From positions 1 to 31,256 of IMG/VR virus record IMGVR_UViG_3300030329_000957: a stretch of DNA of 31,256 nt; one strand, written 5' to 3'. Both the position numbers and the translations under genes were made by a program. Shown piece by piece: positions 23,640 to 31,225 of the stretch. Each line of letters opens with the position of its first letter. Position 1 is the stretch's first letter. Below the pieces are notes generated by a model. The model worked only from the letters and a program-made list of their open reading frames with translations, did not search any database and was not told the origin of the DNA. The stretch is from a virus.

Positions 23640-24501
23640 TAGGCGTTAGCTCCAAAACTTTAGGCGTAGATACAACCCTAGTAAAATACTTGATTCCGTT
23701 TGCATACTTGAAAAGTCTCAAACCAAAACCATTATTAGCGTCTGAATGACATTCCATTTTATAAGGACAGTATACGCATTGACGAGGAAGCCTCATGTTT
23801 CCACGTTTTCCTTCTGGTATAGGATTATAACATCTTGAAGGAGGTTTGTCAAGGTCTGCTGCGCTTCTTATGCTTTTTATCTTGTCCTTTATATTTATTT
23901 TAACTAGTGGGCCTGGTTGATAGAAGGCAAGCTCTCCACTTTCTTTATTCATTGCCAAGAAGCCACCTTCATCTGTACCTTCAGCGGTTTCATATCCTGA
24001 TAACTGTGCCATGTATCCAAAAGGATCATCATCATGTAGCGTTCCTTCAACAAACTTTTTGAAAGCAAACGAAGAGGCTGTCTTAATATCGACAACCTGC
24101 CCGTCTATCTTACAATCCATGTGTCCCTTCACACCGTCTACTTCTATTTCCTTTTGCTCGTCCTCTACCTCATGGCCTGAAAGCTTGACAAGAAGAAGGA
24201 CTAACTCTTCTAGAATATGTCCATATAAAAACTTAATAAACACTGAAGGGTGTGTACGATTATGTGCTAAGTTTCCATTCTTTAAATCATACCAAAGCCT
24301 TCGCATAGGTCTTCCTATGATAGACATTCGTAAACTGGTTCTTTCTTTACGAGGAGTAGACCAAGACTTTAAAACTGTTTTAATCCTTTCTCCAAACTCT
24401 TCTACTTGTTCATCAGATATGACTAGCTCTTCTGAATCACACAAACAAGAGAGAGTTTCATAGATGTCATCTACAACAGTATCTACTTTTTTAATCGTCA
24501 C
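23629..24501 (-). CDS. RecB/Cas4-like PD-(D/E)XK exonuclease with Cys cluster
   Basis: I place the start at GTG 24501 because AAGGAGG (24517-24511) is ideally spaced; the upstream ATG at 24561 overlaps the previous gene by 71 bp. The 290-aa product has the PD-(D/E)XK nuclease core of the RecB/Cas4 group: H95 and E98/E99 (YGHILEE), D129 (GHMDC), D138-x-K140 (VVDIKTAS), and the QxxxY motif (YMAQLSGY, Q166, Y170). Cys at 224, 242, 245 and 251 (SRCYN, QCVYCPYKMEC) could bind a 4Fe-4S cluster, as in Cas4 and AddB. In T7 the equivalent job, degrading host DNA and processing replication intermediates, is done by gp6, a different fold. Surrounding nucleases and polymerase support a recombination-repair role. 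Confidence 0.82.
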   Translation of the reverse strand: MTIKKVDTVVDDIYETLSCLCDSEELVISDEQVEEFGERIKTVLKSWSTPRKERTSLRMSIIGRPMRRLWYDLKNGNLAHNRTHPSVFIKFLYGHILEELVLLLVKLSGHEVEDEQKEIEVDGVKGHMDCKIDGQVVDIKTASSFAFKKFVEGTLHDDDPFGYMAQLSGYETAEGTDEGGFLAMNKESGELAFYQPGPLVKINIKDKIKSIRSAADLDKPPSRCYNPIPEGKRGNMRLPRQCVYCPYKMECHSDANNGFGLRLFKYANGIKYFTRVVSTPKVLELTPSER

Positions 24502-24829
24502 TATCTTGTTCCTCCTTATGCTCGATGAAACGAAGCTTTCTAGTGTTTGGATTAAACCCAAGAAGTTGAACGCCTAATTTCTTTTGTTCAGGGGAACGAT
24601 GGTTTGATTTTGAGAAAGGCCCTTTGACTCCTCCTGGTCTTTTCTGAGCCATGAAAGATTTAACGTCTATAAGTTTAATGTCTCCTTCCTTATTCATAGC
24701 AATCAAATCAACGGCCCCTGTACAGCCACAGTTTTTAAATACTTCATACCCACGATCCCATAGCCATGTTACGGCATAGAACTCCGCCAAGTCACCTTTT
24801 CTACTGTCACAATGTTCAGGCTTTTTCAT
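24491..24829 (-). CDS. Hjc-like PD-(D/E)XK nuclease (112 aa)
   Basis: This small protein has the pattern of archaeal Holliday junction resolvase-like nucleases: GDLAEFYAVTWLWDRGYEVF with E16, a beta strand with D41 (GCTGAVDLIAM), and D55-x-K57 (IKLIDVKSF). An extended basic C-terminal part follows (KRPGGVKGPFSKSNHRSPEQ). Such nucleases cleave branched DNA, and group I intron-type relatives also exist. With endonuclease I the phage would then have two junction nucleases. The ATG shares a base with the preceding HTH stop (TAATG). The motif assignment is confident; the substrate is inferred. Confidence 0.75.
   Translation of the reverse strand: MKKPEHCDSRKGDLAEFYAVTWLWDRGYEVFKNCGCTGAVDLIAMNKEGDIKLIDVKSFMAQKRPGGVKGPFSKSNHRSPEQKKLGVQLLGFNPNTRKLRFIEHKEEQDSDD
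24511..24517 (-). promoter_or_regulatory. Shine-Dalgarno deciding the exonuclease GTG start
   Basis: AAGGAGG on the - strand, nine bases from GTG at 24501. It lies within the end of the Hjc-like gene, so the two are co-translated. Confidence 0.78.
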
Positions 24830-25026
24830 TATTCGCTCAACGAATACACCGCGTAGTCATTGTCCTTGTGAGTTACTATGTTATGTCCTGCCTTTCTCAA
24901 ATCATTTATCCTGGCAGCTAGTCGGAAGCATCGGAAGTCTATCAAAGCGTCTATTGGTGAGATAGTTTTCCCTTCCTGTAAACGGGCTAAGATGTTTGCG
25001 TTTTGACTTGTTTTAGAAATTCTCAC
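24829..25026 (-). CDS. Small helix-turn-helix protein (65 aa, GTG start)
   Basis: The protein has the layout of the phage HTH_39-type domain: QNANILARLQEGKTISPIDA, then LIDFRCFRLAARINDLRKAG and HNIVTHKDN, a winged-helix-like DNA-binding unit. Such proteins are thought to regulate phage transcription or bind DNA. GTG at 25026 has AGGAG eight bases upstream. It overlaps the next gene by one base. It may act on early genes around it, but I see no operator to link it to. Confidence 0.76.
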   Translation of the reverse strand: MRISKTSQNANILARLQEGKTISPIDALIDFRCFRLAARINDLRKAGHNIVTHKDNDYAVYSLSE

Positions 25027-25040
25027 TGTGTTTTCTCCTG

Positions 25041-25607
25041 TTATAAATAAGTTTCACTAGAAGTTATTTTATATTTCTTTCCTTTGCTTTTTGCTTTGTT
25101 ATTTATGCGAAGGTTATTATCACTAGCAGACACCCATTCTAAATTGTGAATAGCATAGTCTAATTTGTCCTCGTTAAGATGATCTACAGTATAAGTAAGG
25201 CTTGGACTAGGGCATCTGATAAATCCCATAGCAAAAATTCTATGGCAATACACTCGTCTGTTTCTTAAATAAGAATTTTTAATTCCTTCCTCTCCTTCTA
25301 AATTATAACACGGATAAACCCCCCTGCTGAATGTAGGAGTCAGCAAATAATTTCTATAATTAAGTATAAAAGGAAAATCAGACCTTCCTTTATAAGCAGG
25401 TAGAAGATGCTTTCCTCCGGTTTTATATACCGTGTACTTCCCTTTTGGCAAGGCGGCTAAAAATTCTGATGTACGATTTAAATCTTTTACTCTTTGTCCT
25501 TCTCCTTCAAAGAAAACAGCGCACTCAGTAATATCCTTTTTGTCTTCTGGACTTATTTCAATATTTAGTTCAAGACCTTTTAAAGATAATTGTTTAATGA
25601 GTTTCAC
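25041..25607 (-). CDS. HNH homing-type endonuclease (188 aa)
   Basis: The C-terminal half is an HNH_3-type nuclease: VYCHRIFAMGFI, then VDHLNEDKLDYAIHNLEWVS (VDH-N and NLEWVS are the metal-binding HNH core), then NLRINNKAK. The N-terminal half holds a beta-rich segment with TEFLAALPKGKYTVY-like pattern and NYLLTPTFSRGVYPC. Free-standing HNH nucleases of this sort sit beside conserved phage genes and promote their own spread by cutting sites in relatives that lack them. Here the GTG overlaps the DNA polymerase stop by 14 bp, and the gene splits polymerase from HTH. No intron sequence or DNA polymerase disruption is apparent. Confidence 0.84.
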   Translation of the reverse strand: MKLIKQLSLKGLELNIEISPEDKKDITECAVFFEGEGQRVKDLNRTSEFLAALPKGKYTVYKTGGKHLLPAYKGRSDFPFILNYRNYLLTPTFSRGVYPCYNLEGEEGIKNSYLRNRRVYCHRIFAMGFIRCPSPSLTYTVDHLNEDKLDYAIHNLEWVSASDNNLRINNKAKSKGKKYKITSSETYL

Positions 25608-27357
25608 TCCAGTTGTCTCCTATTTTGTATTCTCCGTCCAAAGGACAGAACAATCCTAAAGATATTCCTGCTTCTTGTATTGCTTCAACACCTGCTTTAC
25701 CTACCTCCTCTGCATGATCTTCTCTTACTTCTATCTGCCACTCGTCATGCACATTAGCTACAAACTCAGCCTCGTATCCTTTCTCTTTAATCTTCTTATC
25801 TAGAATTACTAAAGCTTCTTTCATTGCTACTGCTCCTGCACTTTGCAAGAGCGTGTTAAGGGCGGCGTACTCGCTTCGGATAAGAATCTTTCTACCGTCC
25901 AATCCTTTCAAGTAGCCTCGTCCAGATGCCTCTGACACTCTCTTCTTGAGATCTTTGAATGCTCCCAAATTATGAAGGAAACGTTGCTTAAGTCTTTCTC
26001 CATCTGTTGTATTTCCTCCAACCACTTGTCCAAGTTTCTTATTTCCTGCACCGTAGATGAGGGCATAGATGAATGTCTTCGCCTGATTTCTTGATTCAAG
26101 TCCTGCAAGCTTTTGATTAGTGGTGTGTATATCTCCGTTAATGATTTCATTTCTGTAGTCCTCGTCTTTCATGTAGTGTGCAAGCATTCTGATCTCCAGA
26201 CCACTCGCATCAATTCCAACAAGTTTATTTCCTTTGTCTACAATCCAGCACTCTCGACATTCTTTCCCATAGGGCGAAGCCAAGTTAGGAACCTGTGCCA
26301 TGTTAGGCTTCATGTGTGTCATGCGTCCTGTAATTGCGCCTGTGCTTTTAATAAAGCCATGTACTCTCCCATCTTTGTCGTCTATTGCGTTTAGCCAGGA
26401 ATCCACTTGAGCTATTCTTTTCTGAACAAGAAGGTACTCTGCAATCAGGGAAGCTTCAGGTATTCCTTTGACCCCCATCAAAACTTTCTCATCTACAATC
26501 GGTCTTCCGTGTTCAGTAAACTTCTGAGGCTTCCACCCAAACTCTTGTAAGTATTGTCCTATCTGTATTCGTGAGCCTAGATTAAATTCAACCGTCTTGT
26601 ATCTTTTAATTGGCTCAAGGTTATTCTTAGCGGTAGCCTTCTCGTACTCTTCGTTAGTAAGTCTTCCTCCTTTAGCAACTCTGCTAATACTTCCGTCCTT
26701 CTTACGTTTAGGAATTAAAACAATCTCTTCTATCTTAGGCTTGAATATCTTCCTAACATCTTCTTCAACCTCTCCTAATCTTTCTCTTAGTCTAGCTAAC
26801 AAAAGATAGGCTTTCTCTTGGTCTATCAGGAATCCGTGTCTTGTTTGCCTCTCTAATATCTTAGATACCTCATGCTCTAATATAACAGACTTCACAGAAA
26901 ATCCTTTACCTTCTTTCTGAAGATACTTGAAGACTTCCAAGTTCAGTTCTACGTCCCTGATGCAGTAGTCTAGCATCTCTGCCGAGTATCTATCGTACTC
27001 TTCAAACACGATCTTAGGAAAGTTTAAACGAGAAGGCGCACCCCATGTTGCAAGCGCATGTGCGTTAGGGCCACTCCTGGTTGGATTGAATAACCGAGAT
27101 AGAATTAGAGTGTCTACGACTTTAGTATTTTCATCAACAACCTTTCTTCCTGTTAATCTCTCAAGCACTGGAATGTCATAGCCCAAGATATTATGGCCCA
27201 CCAGATAATTACTTCTCTCAAGCAGGTCACATCCGTCCTCTATCTGGTCAGGCCCAAACGTATATAGCTGTCCACTATCTATGTTCTTAGCAACCAGACA
27301 CCAGATTCTAGAAGGCTTTAACGAGTCTGTCTCAATGTCAAAAACTACTCTTGTCAT
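25594..27357 (-). CDS. T7-type family A DNA polymerase with 3'-5' exonuclease
   Basis: This 587-aa enzyme replicates the phage genome (T7 gp5 is 704 aa). The exonuclease domain has D7/E9 (DIETDSL), VGHNILGYDIPVL (about 53-64), D82 and D135 (YCIRDVEL). The polymerase motifs are A (LVGIDASGLEIRMLAHY, D383), B (RNQAKTFIYALIYGAG, R423-K427-Y431-Y435) and C (VHDEWQ, H537-D538-E539). Y431 aligns with Phe762 of E. coli Pol I and Tyr526 of T7, a form usually found in virulent phages. T7's thioredoxin-binding insert is not evident. The ATG overlaps the primase stop (ATGA). The absence of a DnaJ-type insert separates it from the HMO-2011 type. Confidence 0.95.
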   Translation of the reverse strand: MTRVVFDIETDSLKPSRIWCLVAKNIDSGQLYTFGPDQIEDGCDLLERSNYLVGHNILGYDIPVLERLTGRKVVDENTKVVDTLILSRLFNPTRSGPNAHALATWGAPSRLNFPKIVFEEYDRYSAEMLDYCIRDVELNLEVFKYLQKEGKGFSVKSVILEHEVSKILERQTRHGFLIDQEKAYLLLARLRERLGEVEEDVRKIFKPKIEEIVLIPKRKKDGSISRVAKGGRLTNEEYEKATAKNNLEPIKRYKTVEFNLGSRIQIGQYLQEFGWKPQKFTEHGRPIVDEKVLMGVKGIPEASLIAEYLLVQKRIAQVDSWLNAIDDKDGRVHGFIKSTGAITGRMTHMKPNMAQVPNLASPYGKECRECWIVDKGNKLVGIDASGLEIRMLAHYMKDEDYRNEIINGDIHTTNQKLAGLESRNQAKTFIYALIYGAGNKKLGQVVGGNTTDGERLKQRFLHNLGAFKDLKKRVSEASGRGYLKGLDGRKILIRSEYAALNTLLQSAGAVAMKEALVILDKKIKEKGYEAEFVANVHDEWQIEVREDHAEEVGKAGVEAIQEAGISLGLFCPLDGEYKIGDNWSETH

Positions 27358-29063
27358 AGCTGGTCAAGATTTAAAGATGTCTCTTGCTCCTTGTCAGTTG
27401 AAAGTGTAAGCTCGTCCGTGTCCATTTCAGAAAGCCTGCCTGTCTCTCTATCATATATCAGATGCGTAGCCACTCCTACATCACCAGTGTATCTGCTTTT
27501 CAATATCCTTATTCTTGTGGTGTTAGCTTCAGTAGCATCATCTGATTGTTGGTTACGCTCTAGGGAAATCACACAGTCGGACAGTTGAGCTATGCTTTGA
27601 CTGCCTCTCAAGTGACTTAAAGAAGTCTCTACACCGTTTTCATGTCCCTTGTTACCATCTACCCTGCGTAAGTGTGAAACGAGTATCAGACCTGCTCCTG
27701 TTTCTTCTACAAGGGATCGAAGCCTAGTCATTATATTATCTATAGACCTTCTCTCATCGCCTACAGCAAGGGAAGAAACAAGCATGTGTAAATGATCTAC
27801 GACTATCCATTTACAATCACACCCCACGATCATAAATCGTAGCTTGGAAAAGATTTCATCTATGTCATTCGTTCCAAAGTGTGCGTGAATCCATACTCGA
27901 TTCTTGTTCTTTCCATCATACAATATATCAAACATCTTATCAAGCTGTTCTTCTGTGAACTGCTCTCTAACATGATCAATATACATTCTGGCGTTGGCTT
28001 CAATGGATAAGATACCATCAACTGTCCTTCTCCAATCTTCCTCAAGGCTGATGATTCCTACATTGTCTTTTGTTGTTTTAATTAGCCAATGCTCAAGCTC
28101 TCTAGTTACTGAAGATTTACCAAGACCTGTACCTCCTGTCAAGGTTACTAGCTCTCCTTGCCTGAGTCCATAGAGCTTATCGTTGAGTCCTTTCCACGGA
28201 TAGGGTGCTGACTCTTTCTTCTCTCTGTTCTTGAACTTGTCCTTATTGTCTGACACATTCAAAACACCAGAAGGTGTGTAGACTTTCGCTTCCCAAAAAG
28301 ATTTTACAAAGGCAGAATGAGCATTCTTTTTAAGCATCTCATTAGGATCTTTGAACCCGTTAGGTAAGGTCATTATCCTAGCACTACCTGGCTTTAGAAC
28401 TCTTGCTACTTTTCTAGCTGCTTCTCTTCCTGGCTTGTCATTGTCAAAACAGATTACAACATTATCGTAGCCTTCAATGAATTCTAAAGACTCTTTAATA
28501 TCTTTGACCGCGCCAGCAGCACCAGACTTAATACTTACTACAGGCCACTTACCGCCGAACAATTCAAAGCCAGCCATCGCATCACATTCGCCTTCAACAA
28601 CGGTAATAAACTTACCAGACTTCGGAGCTATCTGCTGTCCGAACAGTCCCGTGTTAGGAGCAGAGCCTTTCCAAGAAAAGAACTTCTGATCTACATACCT
28701 TGTTTTAGCTGCTGTGATTTCGTTCGATGTGAAGTAAGGGTATATGTGTTGAATAACTTTACCTTGAGCGTTTGTAATTATTTTAACCCCAAACTTCTTG
28801 GCCGTTGCTTCTGATATACCTCTATCTGTCAAAGCCCCAAACATTCCCTCAAGCTCTGACTCTGCCACGCTTGAGCGTTCTGCTTTTACAGTGTGTACTG
28901 CTTTTCCTTGGGCTAATTCCTCTACATTTTCAACTTCGGCAATGTATTCCTTACATGAGAAGCAATACCCCGAACCGTCTTCGTTAATTGAAAAGCATCC
29001 ATTATGTTCGCATGATGGACATGACAAGTGTGTGTACTTAAAGCTATTCTTGGCAGCTTCCAC
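27354..29063 (-). CDS. Bifunctional primase-helicase (T7 gp4-like)
   Basis: At 569 aa this matches T7 gp4 (566 aa). Residues 15-37 hold a four-Cys zinc motif (CPSC...CFSC, C15, C18, C34, C37) that recognises priming sites. The TOPRIM primase core has E157 (VVEGECDAM) and the acidic pair D207/D209 (CFDNDKPG). The RecA-like helicase has Walker A GGTGLGKS (310-317), a Walker B-like segment (WIVVDHLHMLVS), and the motif GAGLILVSHLRRVDG. It unwinds DNA 5' to 3' and makes primers for the polymerase encoded next. Starts at GTG 29063 with AGGAG seven bases upstream; its stop overlaps the polymerase start. The C-terminus is acidic, as in gp4, where it contacts polymerase. Confidence 0.94.
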   Translation of the reverse strand: MEAAKNSFKYTHLSCPSCEHNGCFSINEDGSGYCFSCKEYIAEVENVEELAQGKAVHTVKAERSSVAESELEGMFGALTDRGISEATAKKFGVKIITNAQGKVIQHIYPYFTSNEITAAKTRYVDQKFFSWKGSAPNTGLFGQQIAPKSGKFITVVEGECDAMAGFELFGGKWPVVSIKSGAAGAVKDIKESLEFIEGYDNVVICFDNDKPGREAARKVARVLKPGSARIMTLPNGFKDPNEMLKKNAHSAFVKSFWEAKVYTPSGVLNVSDNKDKFKNREKKESAPYPWKGLNDKLYGLRQGELVTLTGGTGLGKSSVTRELEHWLIKTTKDNVGIISLEEDWRRTVDGILSIEANARMYIDHVREQFTEEQLDKMFDILYDGKNKNRVWIHAHFGTNDIDEIFSKLRFMIVGCDCKWIVVDHLHMLVSSLAVGDERRSIDNIMTRLRSLVEETGAGLILVSHLRRVDGNKGHENGVETSLSHLRGSQSIAQLSDCVISLERNQQSDDATEANTTRIRILKSRYTGDVGVATHLIYDRETGRLSEMDTDELTLSTDKEQETSLNLDQL

Positions 29064-29078
29064 GATCTCTCTCCTAAA

Positions 29079-29354
29079 TTAGTTGTCATTACTACCTTCA
29101 CTCTCTGCATCAGACACTAATTCATCATCTTCAATGAGGGCCTCCTCCGTTAAGCTGTTCTCAATCACTGAACGTAACTGAGTCAAAGCTGCTGTATGAA
29201 TCGCTTGCTGCTTGTTCAACTGCTGCAAATCTGTATTGGCTTCAACCATTAGTTTAAACGCTTGTTGTGATTGACCAGGAAGTTTAGACACATCGTAAGT
29301 TTCTCCATCTACAATGTATGTCCACTTCTTTTCTCTTTGTTGTGCTTGCTCCAT
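29079..29354 (-). CDS. DUF6447-like helical protein (91 aa)
   Basis: The N-terminal pattern KKWTYIVDGETYDVSKLPGQ and the helix with DLQQLNKQQAIHTAALTQL match what I recall of DUF6447: a beta hairpin with 'dG..Y....L' followed by an 'L..q.a...tA' helix. The C-terminus is acidic. The function of the family is unknown. The gene is between the SSB and primase-helicase. A GGAG lies nine bases before the ATG. Its position among core replication genes suggests an accessory role. Family assignment is moderate. Confidence 0.64.
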   Translation of the reverse strand: MEQAQQREKKWTYIVDGETYDVSKLPGQSQQAFKLMVEANTDLQQLNKQQAIHTAALTQLRSVIENSLTEEALIEDDELVSDAESEGSNDN

Positions 29355-29357
29355 ATT

Positions 29358-29828
29358 TTAAAACTCCAAGTCAGGATCTTCATTCCTGGTTGCAGGCGAG
29401 TCACCTCCAGCAAACTCCACTAGCTCCACAACCTGTGCAGCCACTAACTCTGGACGTTTAACTGTCGATTTACCTTTGCCCTTATACTCGACATGCTTCC
29501 ACTGAACTCGTACTTTTGATCCGTTGCCTACATTCAAATCCACATCTTTTCCTTCCATGTCTACTAAACGTGGAGGCTTGTTAGGTGAACCATCATTGTT
29601 GTAAGCAAACTTCTTAAACACGATCACAGGATCAGGAGTGAAGTTACGTTGTCCCGCTGCAAAGCAGCTAACATATCCTTTGGATTTGAATTGATCAAAT
29701 GTTTCATCGGATACCGCCACACTCACCTCATAAAAGGCAGGCTGAAACCTGTCATTAGGGACAGTTACATAAGGGTAATAGGCTATTCCCTCTACCACAC
29801 TAGGGATACCGTTTATCTCTGTTGCCAT
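29358..29828 (-). CDS. Single-stranded DNA-binding protein with acidic C-tail (156 aa)
   Basis: I take the ATG at 29828 (MATEINGIPS) because AAGGAG at 29843-29838 is ideally spaced; an upstream in-frame start at 29858 lacks support. The product looks beta-rich (OB-fold-like): AYYPYVTVPNDRFQPAFYEV, then PDPVIVFKKFAYN, then GSKVRVQWKHVEYKGKGK. It ends DPDLEF, an acidic tail with terminal Phe as in T7 gp2.5 and bacterial SSB, used for contacts with polymerase and helicase. It coats ssDNA at the fork and helps recombination. It lies one gene ahead of primase-helicase. The assignment relies on fold pattern, tail and context rather than strong identity. Confidence 0.75.
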   Translation of the reverse strand: MATEINGIPSVVEGIAYYPYVTVPNDRFQPAFYEVSVAVSDETFDQFKSKGYVSCFAAGQRNFTPDPVIVFKKFAYNNDGSPNKPPRLVDMEGKDVDLNVGNGSKVRVQWKHVEYKGKGKSTVKRPELVAAQVVELVEFAGGDSPATRNEDPDLEF

Positions 29829-29848
29829 TCGTTTGTTCTCCTTTACCA

Positions 29849-30643
29849 CTAAAACCAAGGACTGCTATTGTCTAGTTTAACTACCATTTCACAATTTGTC
29901 AAGACTGTTTCTTGCTCATTAAACTTTAGCCCATTTACATAAGTGCTTACCGCCTCCATCAAATTAGAAGGCGCTGTGTCAGATTGTAACCCTTTCAAAA
30001 CTGTCGAACCATCTGTTGTCACATCATAACGTACCATTACGTCATGCGTTCCACTATGATTTGACCTTGAAAGCCTCCGTTCCAAAGGTCGTAACTGTTC
30101 TTGTTTGTTGAGAGGCGTGACTTCACAAGGCTGTTCCCTGGATAGAGCACCTTCAAAAACATTCTCATATGGGGCAATTTGAATTGATCGAAGTTCCTCA
30201 ATCTGTGCTGCAAGTTCTGCTAGTTCCGTATTAAATTCAGCCATTACTTCTCGAAGACTTTCTACACTGATCTCAGAGGCATCCAATCTTTGTACGTTTT
30301 TATCTAGATATGTGAAGATTTCAATACTTTTGACTTCCAAATCTTTCACTCGGTCAGCAACCGAAGCTGCATCTAGATTAGCTGCTTCTCTATCCGTGAC
30401 ATATTGGGATTGAAATATTCCAAATGCTCTCGCATTGCTATCTGCACTACTCGAAACATCTGCCACTTGTGAGATGATTGTCTGGTCAGCAGCATTAAAA
30501 TCTGTCTCAACCCTACGCATCTGTGCCAGCGAGTATCGTCTAGCACTTTCAATGCTTTCAGTCAGACTCTCGACTATGAAGTATCCACTAGCAGCATTCA
30601 AAGCTGCTGCCACAGTCAGCGCAACAAGCATAATTCTAAGCAT
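29849..30643 (-). CDS. TM/coiled-coil protein with TonB/TolA-like C-terminal domain (264 aa)
   Basis: Residues 4-24 form a membrane anchor (IMLVALTVAAALNAASGYFI). Residues 25-155 are a helical, heptad-rich rod with a coiled coil at about 85-155. The C-terminal ~70 residues (about 195-258) look like the TonB/TolA domain: DVMVRYDVTTDGSTVLKGLQ, a helix (SNLMEAVSTYVNGLKFNE), then TNCEMVVKLD. Cys173 and Cys251 could form a disulfide, as in TolA. The outline anchor-rod-domain is that of TolA/TonB, though the YP signature is absent. The start is the ATG at 30643, with AGGAGG just upstream. It is one of the first genes of the early operon, so it may act on the host envelope soon after infection. The domain call is my own reading and needs a profile search. 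Confidence 0.6.
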   Translation of the reverse strand: MLRIMLVALTVAAALNAASGYFIVESLTESIESARRYSLAQMRRVETDFNAADQTIISQVADVSSSADSNARAFGIFQSQYVTDREAANLDAASVADRVKDLEVKSIEIFTYLDKNVQRLDASEISVESLREVMAEFNTELAELAAQIEELRSIQIAPYENVFEGALSREQPCEVTPLNKQEQLRPLERRLSRSNHSGTHDVMVRYDVTTDGSTVLKGLQSDTAPSNLMEAVSTYVNGLKFNEQETVLTNCEMVVKLDNSSPWF

Positions 30644-30923
30644 CACTTCCTCCTTCCTCTACTAATTCGTTGTCTAAGCACATAGCTTCCAATAGAAAAG
30701 TATATGCAAGTTTATTTAAAGTACAATAACCATTGTCAGGATCTACCCATCCTAATATGGAGGGAACCATCTTTCCATTTTTATAAGCCACGATATTGAT
30801 CACTCCTAATATTTCCTCCTTCCATACATCATTTCTAAGCTCATCAAACAACTCCATCATCAATGCTTTCTGTTCTTTGTCCAGCTTTGGAGTATGGCTT
30901 TTGTCCAGTGCTATTCTTTCCAC
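30636..30923 (-). CDS. Small hypothetical protein (95 aa, GTG start)
   Basis: The protein has a helical first half (KEQKALMMELFDELRNDVWK) and a mixed second half with GVINIVAYKNGKMVPSILGW and YCTLNKLAYTFLLEAM. The start GTG at 30923 has GGGGAG nine bases upstream, the region that also ends the 81-aa gene. Its last eight bases overlap the start of the TolA-like gene. It shows no membrane helix or known motif. Early position suggests an anti-host or regulatory role; this is inference. Confidence 0.58.
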   Translation of the reverse strand: MERIALDKSHTPKLDKEQKALMMELFDELRNDVWKEEILGVINIVAYKNGKMVPSILGWVDPDNGYCTLNKLAYTFLLEAMCLDNELVEEGGSDA

Positions 30924-30926
30924 AAA

Positions 30927-31172
30927 TCAAATCTCCCCTAGATGCTCAATAAAAGAAGGGATCAGTTCGTAAATCTCTTCTTCAGTTTTTTCCAAAAGTC
31001 CATCATGGTTCTGTTCAACATAGTCACAAAACCTTCTAGCTAGTGCATGTTTTGTCGGAACCCTTACGCCCATAGACATTACGAAAGCCTTCGTATACAT
31101 GTCCACGATTTTCTCTCGTTGACGTTGGTTTTTTTCGTGAGCTAATCCCTCCAGTCTCCAGTATCGTGTCAT
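30927..31172 (-). CDS. First gene of the early operon, hypothetical (81 aa)
   Basis: The ATG at 31172 is preceded by AGGAG (31183-31179) and by the strong promoter at 31225-31197, so this is the first gene of the leftward array. The protein is rich in charged residues: LAHEKNQRQREKIVDMYTKA, VRVPTKHALARRFCDYVEQN and a Glu-rich helix (EKTEEEIYELIPSFIEH). The TKHALARRF..YV pattern may be HTH-like, but that is weak. The first early gene often encodes a host-takeover factor. I do not recognise it. Confidence 0.58.
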   Translation of the reverse strand: MTRYWRLEGLAHEKNQRQREKIVDMYTKAFVMSMGVRVPTKHALARRFCDYVEQNHDGLLEKTEEEIYELIPSFIEHLGEI

Positions 31173-31178
31173 GTCAAA

Positions 31179-31183
31179 CTCCT
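31179..31183 (-). promoter_or_regulatory. Shine-Dalgarno of the first early gene
   Basis: AGGAG on the - strand, six bases ahead of the ATG at 31172. It supports that start and marks the beginning of the leftward transcript. Confidence 0.7.
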
Positions 31184-31196
31184 CGCATTTTTACAA

Positions 31197-31225
31197 AGTA
31201 TATCATATCTAATTTTAAATGTCAA
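31197..31225 (-). promoter_or_regulatory. Near-consensus sigma70-type promoter for the early operon
   Basis: On the - strand TTGACA (31225-31220) and TATACT (31202-31197) are separated by exactly 17 bases (31219-31203). This is a perfect -35 hexamer and a five-of-six -10 hexamer. It lies 24 bases ahead of the first ATG. A host RNA polymerase promoter here fits an early operon that needs no phage polymerase. Confidence 0.85.

Noticed and set aside
24011-24463. 150-aa open frame on the + strand inside the exonuclease gene
   Set aside because: The exonuclease motifs on the - strand are clear, and the + frame is Ser/Cys-rich without a domain.
20426-27357. Inteins or introns in the reductase or polymerase
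   Set aside because: Both proteins read through without large inserts, and their active-site motifs are uninterrupted and of near-normal spacing.
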